Assembly (NCBI GenBank): GCA_900100595.1
Contig: FMUA01000014.1
Span: forward strand, 1-64,000
Direction: 5' to 3'
Source of the DNA: Ruminococcaceae bacterium P7
GTDB taxonomy: Bacteria > Bacillota > Clostridia > Oscillospirales > Acutalibacteraceae
DNA: 64,000 nt
In this document: piece after piece, positions 8,807-16,937 of the stretch
How the letters are laid out: each line of letters opens with the position of its first letter
How positions within the stretch are numbered: the first letter of the stretch is position 1
Notes under the pieces: generated by a model
The model's database searches: none
What the model saw: only the letters and a program-made list of their open reading frames with translations
What the model was told of the DNA's origin: nothing
Program-made: the position numbers and the translations under genes

Positions 8807-8835
8807 TTGACAAAACCGCGGTTTTGGTATATGAT
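8807..8835 (+). promoter_or_regulatory. Radical SAM promoter with a palindromic operator in the spacer
   Basis: TTGACA (8807-8812), a 17-bp spacer, TATGAT (8830-8835). A perfect 16-bp palindrome, CAAAACCGCGGTTTTG (8811-8826), begins in the -35 box and fills most of the spacer, the usual position for a repressor site. The regulator is not in the window as far as I can tell. Confidence 0.75.
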
Positions 8836-8860
8836 AGCGTCAGAAAGGGAGGTGAGCGCC

Positions 8861-9841
8861 GTGGAGACGATCGAATATAACGGATGGTTCACGCTGCAGT
8901 GGCACATCACACACCGCTGCAACCTGCGCTGCACGCACTGCTATCAGGACGACTACACCGCGTTTGAGTCGGCGGACGCGCTTTTCGATGTGCTCGGTCA
9001 GTATGAAACGCTGCTCAGGGAGAACCGCTTCAAGGGCTTTTTGAACATCACGGGAGGAGAGCCGCTGACGCATCCGGAGCTGTTCCGCCTGCTTGAGGAG
9101 GCGAAAAAACGCGGCGTCACCACCGCCGTGCTGACGAACGGCACGCTGATCGGCAGGGTGGAGGCGATGCGTCTCAAGGCGTGCGGCGTGGACTATGTAC
9201 AGGTCAGTCTGGACGGCACGGAAAAGACGCACGACGCAATCCGCGGCAAGGGCAGCTTTGCCCGCGCGGTCAGCGGCATTCACGCGCTGCTGGCGCAGAA
9301 CATCTTCACCGACGTGTCCTTTACCGCGCAGCGTGAGAACAAAGACGAGCTGCCTGCGCTCGCGCGTTACTGCAGTGACATCGGCGTCGACAAGCTCTGG
9401 TTCGACCGCGTCGTGATTCCTGCGGCGGAGGATGAAAAGCACCTTTCGCTGACGAAGGAGGAGTTCAAAAAGCTCAGCCGTCAGGCAGCGCGTCTGAACC
9501 GCAGAAGGATGGTCTCCTGTGCGCGCGCGCTGCAGTTCATTCCCTGCAAAAGCAAGAGCGTCTACCGCTGTACGGCAGGGGACAGGCTGCTGACGGTACT
9601 CGCCGACGGCTCGGTGATGGCATGCCGCCGTCTGCCGCTTGTGTTCGGCAACGTCCGCGAAACGGAGCTTGCGGCGATCTACCGCGACAATCCCGATCTG
9701 ATCCGCCTGCGTCAGACGCCGCTTCCCGAAGCCTGCGGAAAGTGCCGCTACGCCGCATCCTGCGCGGGAGGAGCAAAGTGCGTCACCTACGCGAAAACAG
9801 GCCGATACGACCTCCCGGATCCCGATTGTCCGCTGCTTTGA
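8861..9841 (+). CDS. Radical SAM/SPASM peptide-maturation enzyme
   Basis: I place the start at GTG 8861, 8 bp after GGGAGGTG; the frame is open upstream but the promoter lies inside that extension. The 326-residue protein has the AdoMet radical motif CNLRCTHCY (C20, C24, C27), NITGGEPLTHP for AdoMet binding and VQVSLDGTEKTHDAIRG typical of this family. The C-terminal SPASM region has VYRCTAGDRLLTVLADGSV, then CGKCRYAASCAGGAKC and a final DPDCP, giving enough cysteines for auxiliary 4Fe-4S clusters. The divergent PqqD-like gene supports a role in modifying a ribosomal peptide. The substrate is not identified. Confidence 0.85.
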   Translation: METIEYNGWFTLQWHITHRCNLRCTHCYQDDYTAFESADALFDVLGQYETLLRENRFKGFLNITGGEPLTHPELFRLLEEAKKRGVTTAVLTNGTLIGRVEAMRLKACGVDYVQVSLDGTEKTHDAIRGKGSFARAVSGIHALLAQNIFTDVSFTAQRENKDELPALARYCSDIGVDKLWFDRVVIPAAEDEKHLSLTKEEFKKLSRQAARLNRRRMVSCARALQFIPCKSKSVYRCTAGDRLLTVLADGSVMACRRLPLVFGNVRETELAAIYRDNPDLIRLRQTPLPEACGKCRYAASCAGGAKCVTYAKTGRYDLPDPDCPLL

Positions 9842-9849
9842 GATATCAG

Positions 9850-9880
9850 AAACGCCTGTCCGAAAGACGGGCGTTTTTTT
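9850..9880 (+). terminator. Terminator after the radical SAM gene
   Basis: AACGCCTGTC / GACGGGCGTT stem with a CGAAA loop and seven Ts, starting 8 bp after the stop codon. Confidence 0.85.
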
Positions 9881-9943
9881 ACCGGATGTGCAATACAGAC
9901 AAAACGTACTGTATATTTTTGGAATACTGCACGGGGTCATTTG

Positions 9944-9952
9944 TGATATAAT
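9944..9952 (+). promoter_or_regulatory. Extended -10 promoter for the cohesin/dockerin protein
   Basis: TGATATAAT (TGn plus TATAAT) ending at 9952, 38 bp before the start codon at 9991. No convincing -35 box is present, as expected for an extended -10 element. Confidence 0.65.
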
Positions 9953-9990
9953 GAAAGTAACCGAATAACGCAATGCGAGGAGGATGAACG

Positions 9991-12432
9991 ATGAAACAAT
10001 TCAAAAGGTTCATCAGCGTGCTGCTGTCCGCGCTGATGACAGCGGCGGTGCTGACCGCTCTGCCGTTCGCGGCGTCCGCCGCGTCGGATATTTACGTGAT
10101 CACGGGCGATTCCGTGTGGCTCGACGGCTGGAACCCGCAGTCGACCGAGAACGTGATGACGCGGAAAGCCGACGACACCTATGCGATCACCGTCAGAAAC
10201 GTGCTTTCCTATGATGAGAACTACCAGCTTCAGGTCGTCCGCTTTATCGGCGGCGACAAGAACCGCAAGGAGTGGTACGGCGCGAACGGCACCACCTATA
10301 ACTATGATTTCAGGGTAACCGCCGACTGCGACGTGACCGTAGCCTTCGACCCCTCAACCAAGACGATCGCGGCTTCGGGCAAGGGCGTTGCCGAGGCGGA
10401 GTATCCGATCGAAAAGCTCGTCGCCGTCGGTTCGGGCAAGGACGGCTTCCTGAACAACGTCAGCTGGGGGCTTAACGCCGAGGCAAACGAGATGAAGGAG
10501 ACCGCGAAGGGCGTGTACCGCCTTGTCTGCGACAGCGTCAGGGCGAACCGGTCCTATCAGGTCAAGTTTGCCGCCAACGGCAGCTGGATGATGAACTGGG
10601 GCTATGACGGCGCGGCAGAGGTCAGGCTCAACGAGGCGAATCCCGCGCTCTACAACAGCCCGACCAACATCACCTTTACGCCCGTTTCCCAAAAGGACTA
10701 CGTCAGGCTGACCCTGACGCTCGACCTCAGCGGATGGGACAAGCTCACCAAGAGCGGCGCGACGTGGAGGATCGACGTCGCGGACGCGGCTGCACCCACC
10801 ACGCAGCCGCCGACGACCAAGCCGCAGCCCACGACCGTCATTCCGACCACCAAGCCGCAGCCGACGACCGTAAAACCGACGCAGCCCGCGACGCAGAAGC
10901 CGACCGTCAAGCCGACGCAGCCCGCGACCGAGCCGACAGAGGCTCCAATTGTCACCACGCAGGCAGACCCGCAGATCCTGACCGTCAACGCGACCTCCAA
11001 CATCGCGCCGCAGGTTTCCGAGACGTTCTCGAACGGCGAGAAGCAGATCACCGTGACATGGTGGATTCAGATCACCGCCGACAACATGGTCAACGCCCAG
11101 TTCTCGCTTTCCTACGACAAGAGCAAGCTCGAGGTCGATATGACGCCCGGTGTGAACGCTGTCTTTGACGCGGAAACGGGAGAGCAGGATGAGAATTTCC
11201 TCATTCTCCGCTTTGCCGACCGCAAGGGCACCGTCGCCAACCTCGCGCCGCAGTCGATGCCGAACGGCGGCATCAAGGGCAACGTCTCCGATGTCAGCGG
11301 CTTCAAGATGAACAGGAACGGCTACAAGGTTCCGTTCGTCTCCGTGACCTTCAAGCCAAAGGCAGGCGCGTCGGGTGAGACCACCGTCAACCTCAAGCTG
11401 GAGCATATGCAGCTCGGCAGCCGCGAGCGCGTCCCGTACTATCTGTTCAAGGACGGACGGCTTGTCCGCGGCGGCATTTCCTACCGTCCGACCGACAGGG
11501 CGGCTGCCGTTTACGCGGGAACCTTCAAGGACGACGAGCCGCAGCCGACGACTGAAGCCCCGACAACCGTAGCCCCGACGACAAAGAAACCGCAGCCGAC
11601 GACCATTGCTCCGACGACAAAACCGCAGCCGACGACCATAGCTCCGACCACCAAGCCGCAGCCGACGACCATAGCTCCAACGACAAAACCGCAGCCGACG
11701 ACCGCAGTCCCGACCACGAAACCGCAGCCGACAACCGCTGTACCGACGACCGTCCATGTGCATACTGAGGTCATCGACCCCGAAAAGCCCGCGACCTTTG
11801 AGGAAACGGGTCTGACAGAGGGCAGTCACTGCTCCGTATGCGGCGAGATCATCAGGCAGCAGGAGGTCATTCCTGTCCTGCACAACGAGAAGAAAACGCA
11901 GAACGGCGTCACCGTCGTCGCGCGGAATGACGCGGAGCTGTTTGTGCGCAAGGTTGACGACGCGTCCGTCCTCAGCCGCATCAGGCTCGACGACAAGGTG
12001 AAAATATACGACGTGTATGAAATCCGCCTGATGAAGAACGGAAAGGCGGTTCAGCCGCTGCGCGAGGTCACCGTGACGATTCCCTGCGAGGACGACAAGA
12101 TGACGATCTACCGTCTTGCGGACAACAACGCGCTCCTCAATACGCACGCCGCCTTCAAGGACGACAGCTTCACCTTCACCACGTCCGAGCTTGGCTGCTT
12201 TGTCCTCGCGGCTCCCGAGCTGAAACTCGGTGACGTCAACCGCAACGGCAGCGTCGACGTCGGAGACGCGACGCTCGTGCAGAAGTCCGCCGCGGAGATA
12301 TACACCCTTTCCAAAACGCAGCGATATTCCGCCGACGTCAACGGCGACGGCAAGATCGACATCATGGACGCGACGCTGATTCAGCAGTACGTCGCGGAGA
12401 CCATCATCAGGTTCCCTGCCGAAAAGACATAA
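9991..12432 (+). CDS. Secreted dockerin protein with cohesin-like domain and PT-rich linkers
   Basis: ATG 9991 is used because GAGGAGG sits 9 bp upstream. The 813-residue protein begins with a signal peptide (cleavage near FAASAA, about residue 30). Residues 31-260 hold two similar beta modules (GDSVWLDGWNPQSTENVMTR; GFLNNVSWGLNAEANEMKET) that could bind carbohydrate. A PQPTT linker follows, then about 325-500 a cohesin-like beta sandwich (TVTWWIQITADNMVNAQFSL, SYDKSKLEVD). A second PQPTT linker precedes a small CSVCGE-containing region and a C-terminal type I dockerin with two calcium loops, DVNRNGSVDVGDATLVQ (from 748) and DVNGDGKIDIMDATLIQ (from 782). Dockerins attach proteins to cohesins of cellulosome- or amylosome-like assemblies. 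Having both partners suggests an adaptor or surface scaffold. The cohesin assignment is by pattern only. Confidence 0.8.
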   Translation: MKQFKRFISVLLSALMTAAVLTALPFAASAASDIYVITGDSVWLDGWNPQSTENVMTRKADDTYAITVRNVLSYDENYQLQVVRFIGGDKNRKEWYGANGTTYNYDFRVTADCDVTVAFDPSTKTIAASGKGVAEAEYPIEKLVAVGSGKDGFLNNVSWGLNAEANEMKETAKGVYRLVCDSVRANRSYQVKFAANGSWMMNWGYDGAAEVRLNEANPALYNSPTNITFTPVSQKDYVRLTLTLDLSGWDKLTKSGATWRIDVADAAAPTTQPPTTKPQPTTVIPTTKPQPTTVKPTQPATQKPTVKPTQPATEPTEAPIVTTQADPQILTVNATSNIAPQVSETFSNGEKQITVTWWIQITADNMVNAQFSLSYDKSKLEVDMTPGVNAVFDAETGEQDENFLILRFADRKGTVANLAPQSMPNGGIKGNVSDVSGFKMNRNGYKVPFVSVTFKPKAGASGETTVNLKLEHMQLGSRERVPYYLFKDGRLVRGGISYRPTDRAAAVYAGTFKDDEPQPTTEAPTTVAPTTKKPQPTTIAPTTKPQPTTIAPTTKPQPTTIAPTTKPQPTTAVPTTKPQPTTAVPTTVHVHTEVIDPEKPATFEETGLTEGSHCSVCGEIIRQQEVIPVLHNEKKTQNGVTVVARNDAELFVRKVDDASVLSRIRLDDKVKIYDVYEIRLMKNGKAVQPLREVTVTIPCEDDKMTIYRLADNNALLNTHAAFKDDSFTFTTSELGCFVLAAPELKLGDVNRNGSVDVGDATLVQKSAAEIYTLSKTQRYSADVNGDGKIDIMDATLIQQYVAETIIRFPAEKT
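11583..11750 (+). repeat. 33-bp in-frame tandem repeat coding KPQPTTIAPTT
   Basis: About five imperfect 33-bp units encode the 11-residue KPQPTT(I/A)(A/V)PTT linker of the dockerin protein. A shorter related array lies near 10798-10930. Such coding repeats change length by slippage, so linker length may vary between strains. Confidence 0.85.
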
Positions 12433-12442
12433 TTCACCGACC

Positions 12443-12474
12443 AAAGCCCGCTTGAAAAAGCGGGTTTTATTTTT
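12443..12474 (+). terminator. Terminator after the dockerin gene
   Basis: AGCCCGCTT / AAGCGGGTT stem with a short GAAA loop followed by TTATTTTT, 11 bp after the stop. Confidence 0.8.
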
Positions 12475-12598
12475 GCGGAACAAAATACCGGTATCCTGCC
12501 TCATTTTTTTGTAGTATGTTGTCGGAAATGCACAAAAATTGCACATGTTTTTCGTTCCCGAAAAGCTGACAAAAGTGTCGGAATACCCGTTTTCACAC

Positions 12599-12627
12599 TG
12601 GACAAAAAAGGATTCTTCCAGTATAAT
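12599..12627 (+). promoter_or_regulatory. Promoter of the T7SS-like locus
   Basis: TGGACA (12599-12604), a 17-bp spacer, TATAAT (12622-12627). It lies 90 bp before the first gene, and no terminator is apparent from there to about 26.5 kb. Confidence 0.75.
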
Positions 12628-12716
12628 GTTATTGTGAATATTGCATTCTTTCTCAGGAAAGTATGAAAAAATAATGGTAAATATTTGTTTATTCTGACTC
12701 AGTAAGGAGGGTTTCT

Positions 12717-13301
12717 ATGGGTTGGAACAACTGTACGCAGACCGAGGCGCAGGACTGCTATGACGCGGCGAAATCGCGGTTCAACAACGCCGCGGAGGAA
12801 TACACCTCCGCCGGAAAAAAGCTGGGCGCGTGCGAGGACGCATACAAACGGACGTCGGCGCAGGCGGACTCCATGCGTTCGGACAAGCTGAATTTTGAAA
12901 AGCGCGTCGAGCAGATCGGCGACGTGATCCGCGATCTGGACGTCGAAGGCAGAGTGAACACCGATATCTACGAGTCAAACCGTTTCGCGGGCATTGTAGA
13001 GGCGAACTTCGCGGAAAGCATCATCTGCAGCGGAGTCAACTGCCCGTCGATCACGCAGGCTCTCAAGACACCCTTTGTGAGCGAGAACCGGTTCTCGCTG
13101 AACGCGCTGAACGAGCTAAGAAAAGAAAAAGCGCGTCTGGAGCAGGCGATCCGGGACGTCAATGCCAAGCTCAACGCGCTGGAGCAGGAGATGGAGGCGC
13201 TCAATAAGCAGATGAACGCACTGGTGCAGGTGCAGGCGGATATGAAAAAGGTGATCGGCGCGAGTATATATGACATGGCGCACTTCAAGAAATACATGTG
13301 A
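12717..13301 (+). CDS. Coiled-coil protein, first gene of the T7SS-like locus
   Basis: ATG 12717 after AAGGAGGGTTTCT. The 194-residue product is almost wholly helical, with heptad-like stretches at about 15-75 and 130-180 (KEKARLEQAIRDVNAKLNAL, EQEMEALNKQMNALVQVQAD). It has no signal peptide, which fits type VII substrates or their chaperones. Two cysteines (SIICSGVNC) lie in the middle. I do not recognise a family. Position at the head of the operon, before two large candidate substrates, suggests a substrate, co-secreted partner or chaperone; this is inference. Confidence 0.75.
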   Translation: MGWNNCTQTEAQDCYDAAKSRFNNAAEEYTSAGKKLGACEDAYKRTSAQADSMRSDKLNFEKRVEQIGDVIRDLDVEGRVNTDIYESNRFAGIVEANFAESIICSGVNCPSITQALKTPFVSENRFSLNALNELRKEKARLEQAIRDVNAKLNALEQEMEALNKQMNALVQVQADMKKVIGASIYDMAHFKKYM

Positions 13302-13336
13302 GCCGCCTGCGGCAGAGGAAAGTAAGGTGAAAAACT

Positions 13337-15328
13337 ATGCGGATTGAGTTGCTTAAACAATCATTTTGCAATCTGACGGATCTGCAGGAAACCTATAAGC
13401 GCGTCGGTCTGACGGTGATGAAGGCCGATACGGAAAAGGTAATCGATTCCTTCAAGGCGGTCAAGTCCAAAATCTATAATATGGACGGCGGCGCAGGCAA
13501 TCTGCAGACCGCCGTGGAGCAGCTTGACGAGCGCATCAACAAGGTCGATTCCCAAAGAGTGGAGAAGGTCGACCTCGCGATGCAGAATCTGGGCGCGTTC
13601 CTGCACACCGTCAGAATGGCGGATCAGCGCGCGGCGCAGACCATCAGCGCATCAAACGCACTGTTCTATGAAGCGAATCCGTGGGCGATACCGCCACCGC
13701 CGCCGAAGAAAAAGTCGGTATGGCAGCGCATCAAGGACGCGTTCAAGAAGGCGGGAAAAGCGATCGCGGGCGCGTTCAAAAAGGCGGTCGACTGGGTGGT
13801 CGACTGCGCGAAGAAGGCGTGGACGGCGACCAAGAACTTCATCGTCAAGCACTGGAAGGCGATCGTCAAGATCGTCGTCGGCATTGTCGTCATCGCGGGA
13901 CTCGCGGCGCTCTCGGTCTTTACGGGAGGCGCGGCGGCTCCGCTGTTCCTCGTAGCGGCAAAGGGAGCCGCAATAGCCGCCGCCACGGGCGCCGCCGTTA
14001 CGGTGGTGTCGGGTGTCGTGCAGGGAAAGAGCGCGGGAGAGATCTTTGACTCCTGCGGCGACTCGATCCTGATGGGCGCGGTCACAGGCGCGGTCGGCGG
14101 CTTTGCAGGCGCGGCGGCGGGAGCCGTCACCTCGGCGACAGGCTCGCAGCTGCTCGGAGAGCTGACGAAGATCGGCGTTGAAATGGGCGGCAAGATCATC
14201 GCCACGGGCACGAACTATCTGATCGACAACAACGGTTCGCTCGACGGCTACTGGGACGCACACGGCAAGGACATTCTCATTTCGGGAGCCTCCGCCGCAG
14301 GTTCGGCGGTCGGCGGCGAGCTGGTGAGCATGGGCAAGGATATGCTCGGCGACGCGATGGGAGGACTGACGGACAACCAGTTCACGGACGCGCTGAAAAA
14401 CGGCTACAACTGGTGCAAGGAGCAGATGCCGACCTTGACGAATATGGCGACAAACGCGGCGAAGGATACCTTCGGCAGCCTGTCGTGGGGCGACCTGAGC
14501 AAGCTGTCCAATCCCGCGGACTTTGCGAAATCGCTCGGCAGCAGTCTGGTGAACAACGTGGCGAATCAGGCGATGGGCGCGATGGGCGACTTCGTGACGA
14601 ACGACTTCAACAACATCACGGGCGGCGCGGTCAGCGACGTCATAGACGGCATCAAGGGCAGCGGCTTCGGACAGGCGGTCAGCAATATCGCGGGAGAAGT
14701 CAGCGGCGCCATCAATGATATCAGCGGCGCGATCAACGGTGCCATCGGCGATATCGGCGGCGCGATCAACGGTGCCATCGGCGATATCGGCGGCGCAATC
14801 AACGGAGCGATCGGCGATATCGGAAGCAATATCAACGGAGCGATAGGAGACGTCGGCGGCGCGATCGGAAACGCGATCGGCAGCGCGGGCGGCTCGCTTG
14901 GAAATATAACGAATCAGATCAGCGGCGTGATCGGCGGCATCGGCGACTATTTCTCGGGCGTCGGCAGTGCGTTCGGCGGAGCGGTCGGTGATGTGATCGG
15001 CGGTGTGACAAGCTCGGTCGGCGACATCGGCGGCATGATCAATAACGCGGTCGGCAGCGCGGTAAGCGGAGCGGTCAGCTCCACCATGCCGAAGCTTCCC
15101 ACGGGGCTGAATCCCGCGGGAATCAGGGGTGACCTCGGTCTGGCTTTTGATGGTCTTGTATCATCGGGACAGACCATCACGACGGTCATCATGCCGAACT
15201 TCTCGGGCGTCGCCCGGCCGGGCGGCAGCGTCGCCGCGATCGGACAGGCTGCATCCACTTCGGGCGCGTCGCTCGGACGGGCGTCGGGTGTCAGCATGAG
15301 CAGCTGGATGGCAAGTCACAGATTATAA
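13337..15328 (+). CDS. Large glycine-rich candidate T7SS substrate with GAINGAIGDI repeats
   Basis: ATG 13337 (RBS AGTAAGGTG). Residues 1-115 are helical (LQTAVEQLDERINKVDSQRV), resembling LXG/WXG-type leaders. A PPPPPKKK turn (about 117-124), amphipathic basic helices (WQRIKDAFKKAGKAIAGAFK) and a strong hydrophobic, glycine-zipper region (about 175-260, GAVTGAVGGFAGAAAGAV) follow. Then come repeated GGAINGAIGDI units (about 458-515) and a Ser/Gly-rich tail. No known toxin domain is visible. The architecture suggests a secreted membrane-active or structural protein. Directly followed 17 bp later by a second protein of similar plan. Confidence 0.7.
   Translation: MRIELLKQSFCNLTDLQETYKRVGLTVMKADTEKVIDSFKAVKSKIYNMDGGAGNLQTAVEQLDERINKVDSQRVEKVDLAMQNLGAFLHTVRMADQRAAQTISASNALFYEANPWAIPPPPPKKKSVWQRIKDAFKKAGKAIAGAFKKAVDWVVDCAKKAWTATKNFIVKHWKAIVKIVVGIVVIAGLAALSVFTGGAAAPLFLVAAKGAAIAAATGAAVTVVSGVVQGKSAGEIFDSCGDSILMGAVTGAVGGFAGAAAGAVTSATGSQLLGELTKIGVEMGGKIIATGTNYLIDNNGSLDGYWDAHGKDILISGASAAGSAVGGELVSMGKDMLGDAMGGLTDNQFTDALKNGYNWCKEQMPTLTNMATNAAKDTFGSLSWGDLSKLSNPADFAKSLGSSLVNNVANQAMGAMGDFVTNDFNNITGGAVSDVIDGIKGSGFGQAVSNIAGEVSGAINDISGAINGAIGDIGGAINGAIGDIGGAINGAIGDIGSNINGAIGDVGGAIGNAIGSAGGSLGNITNQISGVIGGIGDYFSGVGSAFGGAVGDVIGGVTSSVGDIGGMINNAVGSAVSGAVSSTMPKLPTGLNPAGIRGDLGLAFDGLVSSGQTITTVIMPNFSGVARPGGSVAAIGQAASTSGASLGRASGVSMSSWMASHRL
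14711..14870 (+). repeat. 33-bp coding tandem repeat (GGAINGAIGDI)
   Basis: Four to five near-identical 33-bp units (GGCGCGATCAACGGTGCCAT and following) inside the 663-residue candidate substrate. The protein repeat alternates Gly/Ala/Ile with Asn and Asp at fixed positions. Confidence 0.85.
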
Positions 15329-15344
15329 GCGGAGGTGAAGCGCA

Positions 15345-16883
15345 ATGAGCGGCAATCGGATTGAGCTTTACTACGACAATATTGAGAAAATGTTCGCAAT
15401 GTGGGAAGCCCTGCTGGAAGCGAAGTACGGCGTGAAGCAGGATTTCAGCGGGCTGGTCGGCGATCTTCACGCGCTGAACGGCGGCTTGGGCAACCTCGCG
15501 AACGCCGCGGAGCAGCTGGACAAGCGCGCGCAGCTCGAGGAAATCGAGCGTTCCATGATGGATCTCAAACGGCAGCTGGTGGAGGCGTTCCTCGAGGACG
15601 TCAGGCTCGCGGAGCATCAGGTGAAGTACCTGTGGTTCATGCCGAACCTGAGACTGGCGCTGCTGGAGGAAGAACTGAAATACAGAAGGGCGCAGCTCGC
15701 GGTGGTGCAGGAGGACAAAAGGCGCTGCGAGGAGGTACTGGCGCAGATCGCCGCCATCCAAAAAATGGAGGACGAGATGCCGTGGTACCAGAAGCCCGCT
15801 TACTGGTCGGCGATCGCCTACCGGGAATTCGAAAAAAAGTGGCACAGCTGGGACGAGGATGAATACGGCGGCTGGAAGAAAGCCGGCGTCATCACGGGCG
15901 CTGCCGTATTGGTTGCGGCGATCCTGTTTTTATCAGGCGGAACAGCGGCGGCTGCGGGCGCAGGCGCGGCAGGAACCGCGGGCGCTGGAGGTACAGCGGC
16001 GGTTGCAGGCACGATCGGCACCGCTTCGCTGAAAAGCGCGCTGATATTCGGCGGTATCGGCGCGACCGTCAGCGGCGTTTCGACCGCCGTACAGGGCGGC
16101 TCGGGAAAGGAAATCGCCATCAACACCGCGACGGGAGGCTTTTTCGGCGCGTTGGGCGGCGCGGGCTTCGGAGCCGGATTCTTTCTGCAATCGGGGCGTA
16201 TCATCTGGGCTTCGGGCGCCGGTACCTCCGCGCTCAGCACCGCGTTTTCGGCGTGGCGAAGTGACCGGAAGATCAATGTCGAGCTGCTTTCCGAGATCTA
16301 CACCAGAGCGGTTATCGGCGGAACGCTGGATCTGGCGTTCGGAAAGGCGTTCAGCGGGGTAAGGACTGCGGTCAAACCCACTCCCTTCACGGAAATGAGG
16401 GAACTCGAGTCGATTCGTATCAATGTGTCTCCCGAGGTGGCAAAGACGCTGGATTCCGGTACGGGAAACTGGGACGTGCTTACGTGGGGAGGAAATAAAA
16501 TCCAAACCATTAAGTATTCCGGCGAGCTGGATAGCAGGATCAGAGCTTATCTGGAGGAGACCCAAAAGGTCAAGCTGCCCGAGAAGCTCACCATCATCAA
16601 TGATTTCACCCACGGCGAGGAGTCGCTGAGACAGACGATTCAACTCCCCAGAGGCATATGGGTGGAAAGGGAATCGGAGATCTTAGCAGGGGTTCACCGT
16701 TATCCGAAGCTGGAAAGTTTTTTCAAGCTATGGGACAACTTCTACTTCAATGTGGGCAGAACCGCGACGCTGCCCTCCGTGGGCGACGCGTCGACACGCT
16801 GGGTCATCGACAAGGACAAGTGGGGCATCATCACCGACACCTTCTATATTCCCGAGGTAAAACAAAGCAAAAAATCACCCTAG
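15345..16883 (+). CDS. Candidate T7SS substrate with unassigned C-terminal domain
   Basis: ATG 15345 after GGAGGTGAAGCGCA. The 512-residue protein repeats the plan of its neighbour: a helical N-terminus (about 1-145, LANAAEQLDKRAQLEEIERS), then a hydrophobic Gly/Ala-rich stretch (about 185-305, LVAAILFLSGGTAAAAGAGA and GGFFGALGGAGFGAGFFL). It then has a folded-looking C-terminal domain (about 345-505) with WDVLTWGGNKIQTIKYSGEL, KLPEKLTIINDFTHGEESL and WVIDKDKWGIITDTFYIPEV. I do not recognise this last domain; it occupies the position where polymorphic toxins carry their effector. No obvious immunity gene follows. Confidence 0.7.
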   Translation: MSGNRIELYYDNIEKMFAMWEALLEAKYGVKQDFSGLVGDLHALNGGLGNLANAAEQLDKRAQLEEIERSMMDLKRQLVEAFLEDVRLAEHQVKYLWFMPNLRLALLEEELKYRRAQLAVVQEDKRRCEEVLAQIAAIQKMEDEMPWYQKPAYWSAIAYREFEKKWHSWDEDEYGGWKKAGVITGAAVLVAAILFLSGGTAAAAGAGAAGTAGAGGTAAVAGTIGTASLKSALIFGGIGATVSGVSTAVQGGSGKEIAINTATGGFFGALGGAGFGAGFFLQSGRIIWASGAGTSALSTAFSAWRSDRKINVELLSEIYTRAVIGGTLDLAFGKAFSGVRTAVKPTPFTEMRELESIRINVSPEVAKTLDSGTGNWDVLTWGGNKIQTIKYSGELDSRIRAYLEETQKVKLPEKLTIINDFTHGEESLRQTIQLPRGIWVERESEILAGVHRYPKLESFFKLWDNFYFNVGRTATLPSVGDASTRWVIDKDKWGIITDTFYIPEVKQSKKSP

Positions 16884-16937
16884 CGGTGTTTATCAATAAA
16901 TATAATCAACAACAAAATCATAAAGAGGTGGTTTGAA

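Noticed and set aside
10354..12546. 730-residue minus-strand frame over the dockerin gene
   Set aside because: Arg/Leu/Gly-rich antisense shadow of a GC-rich gene whose own frame has signal peptide and dockerin.
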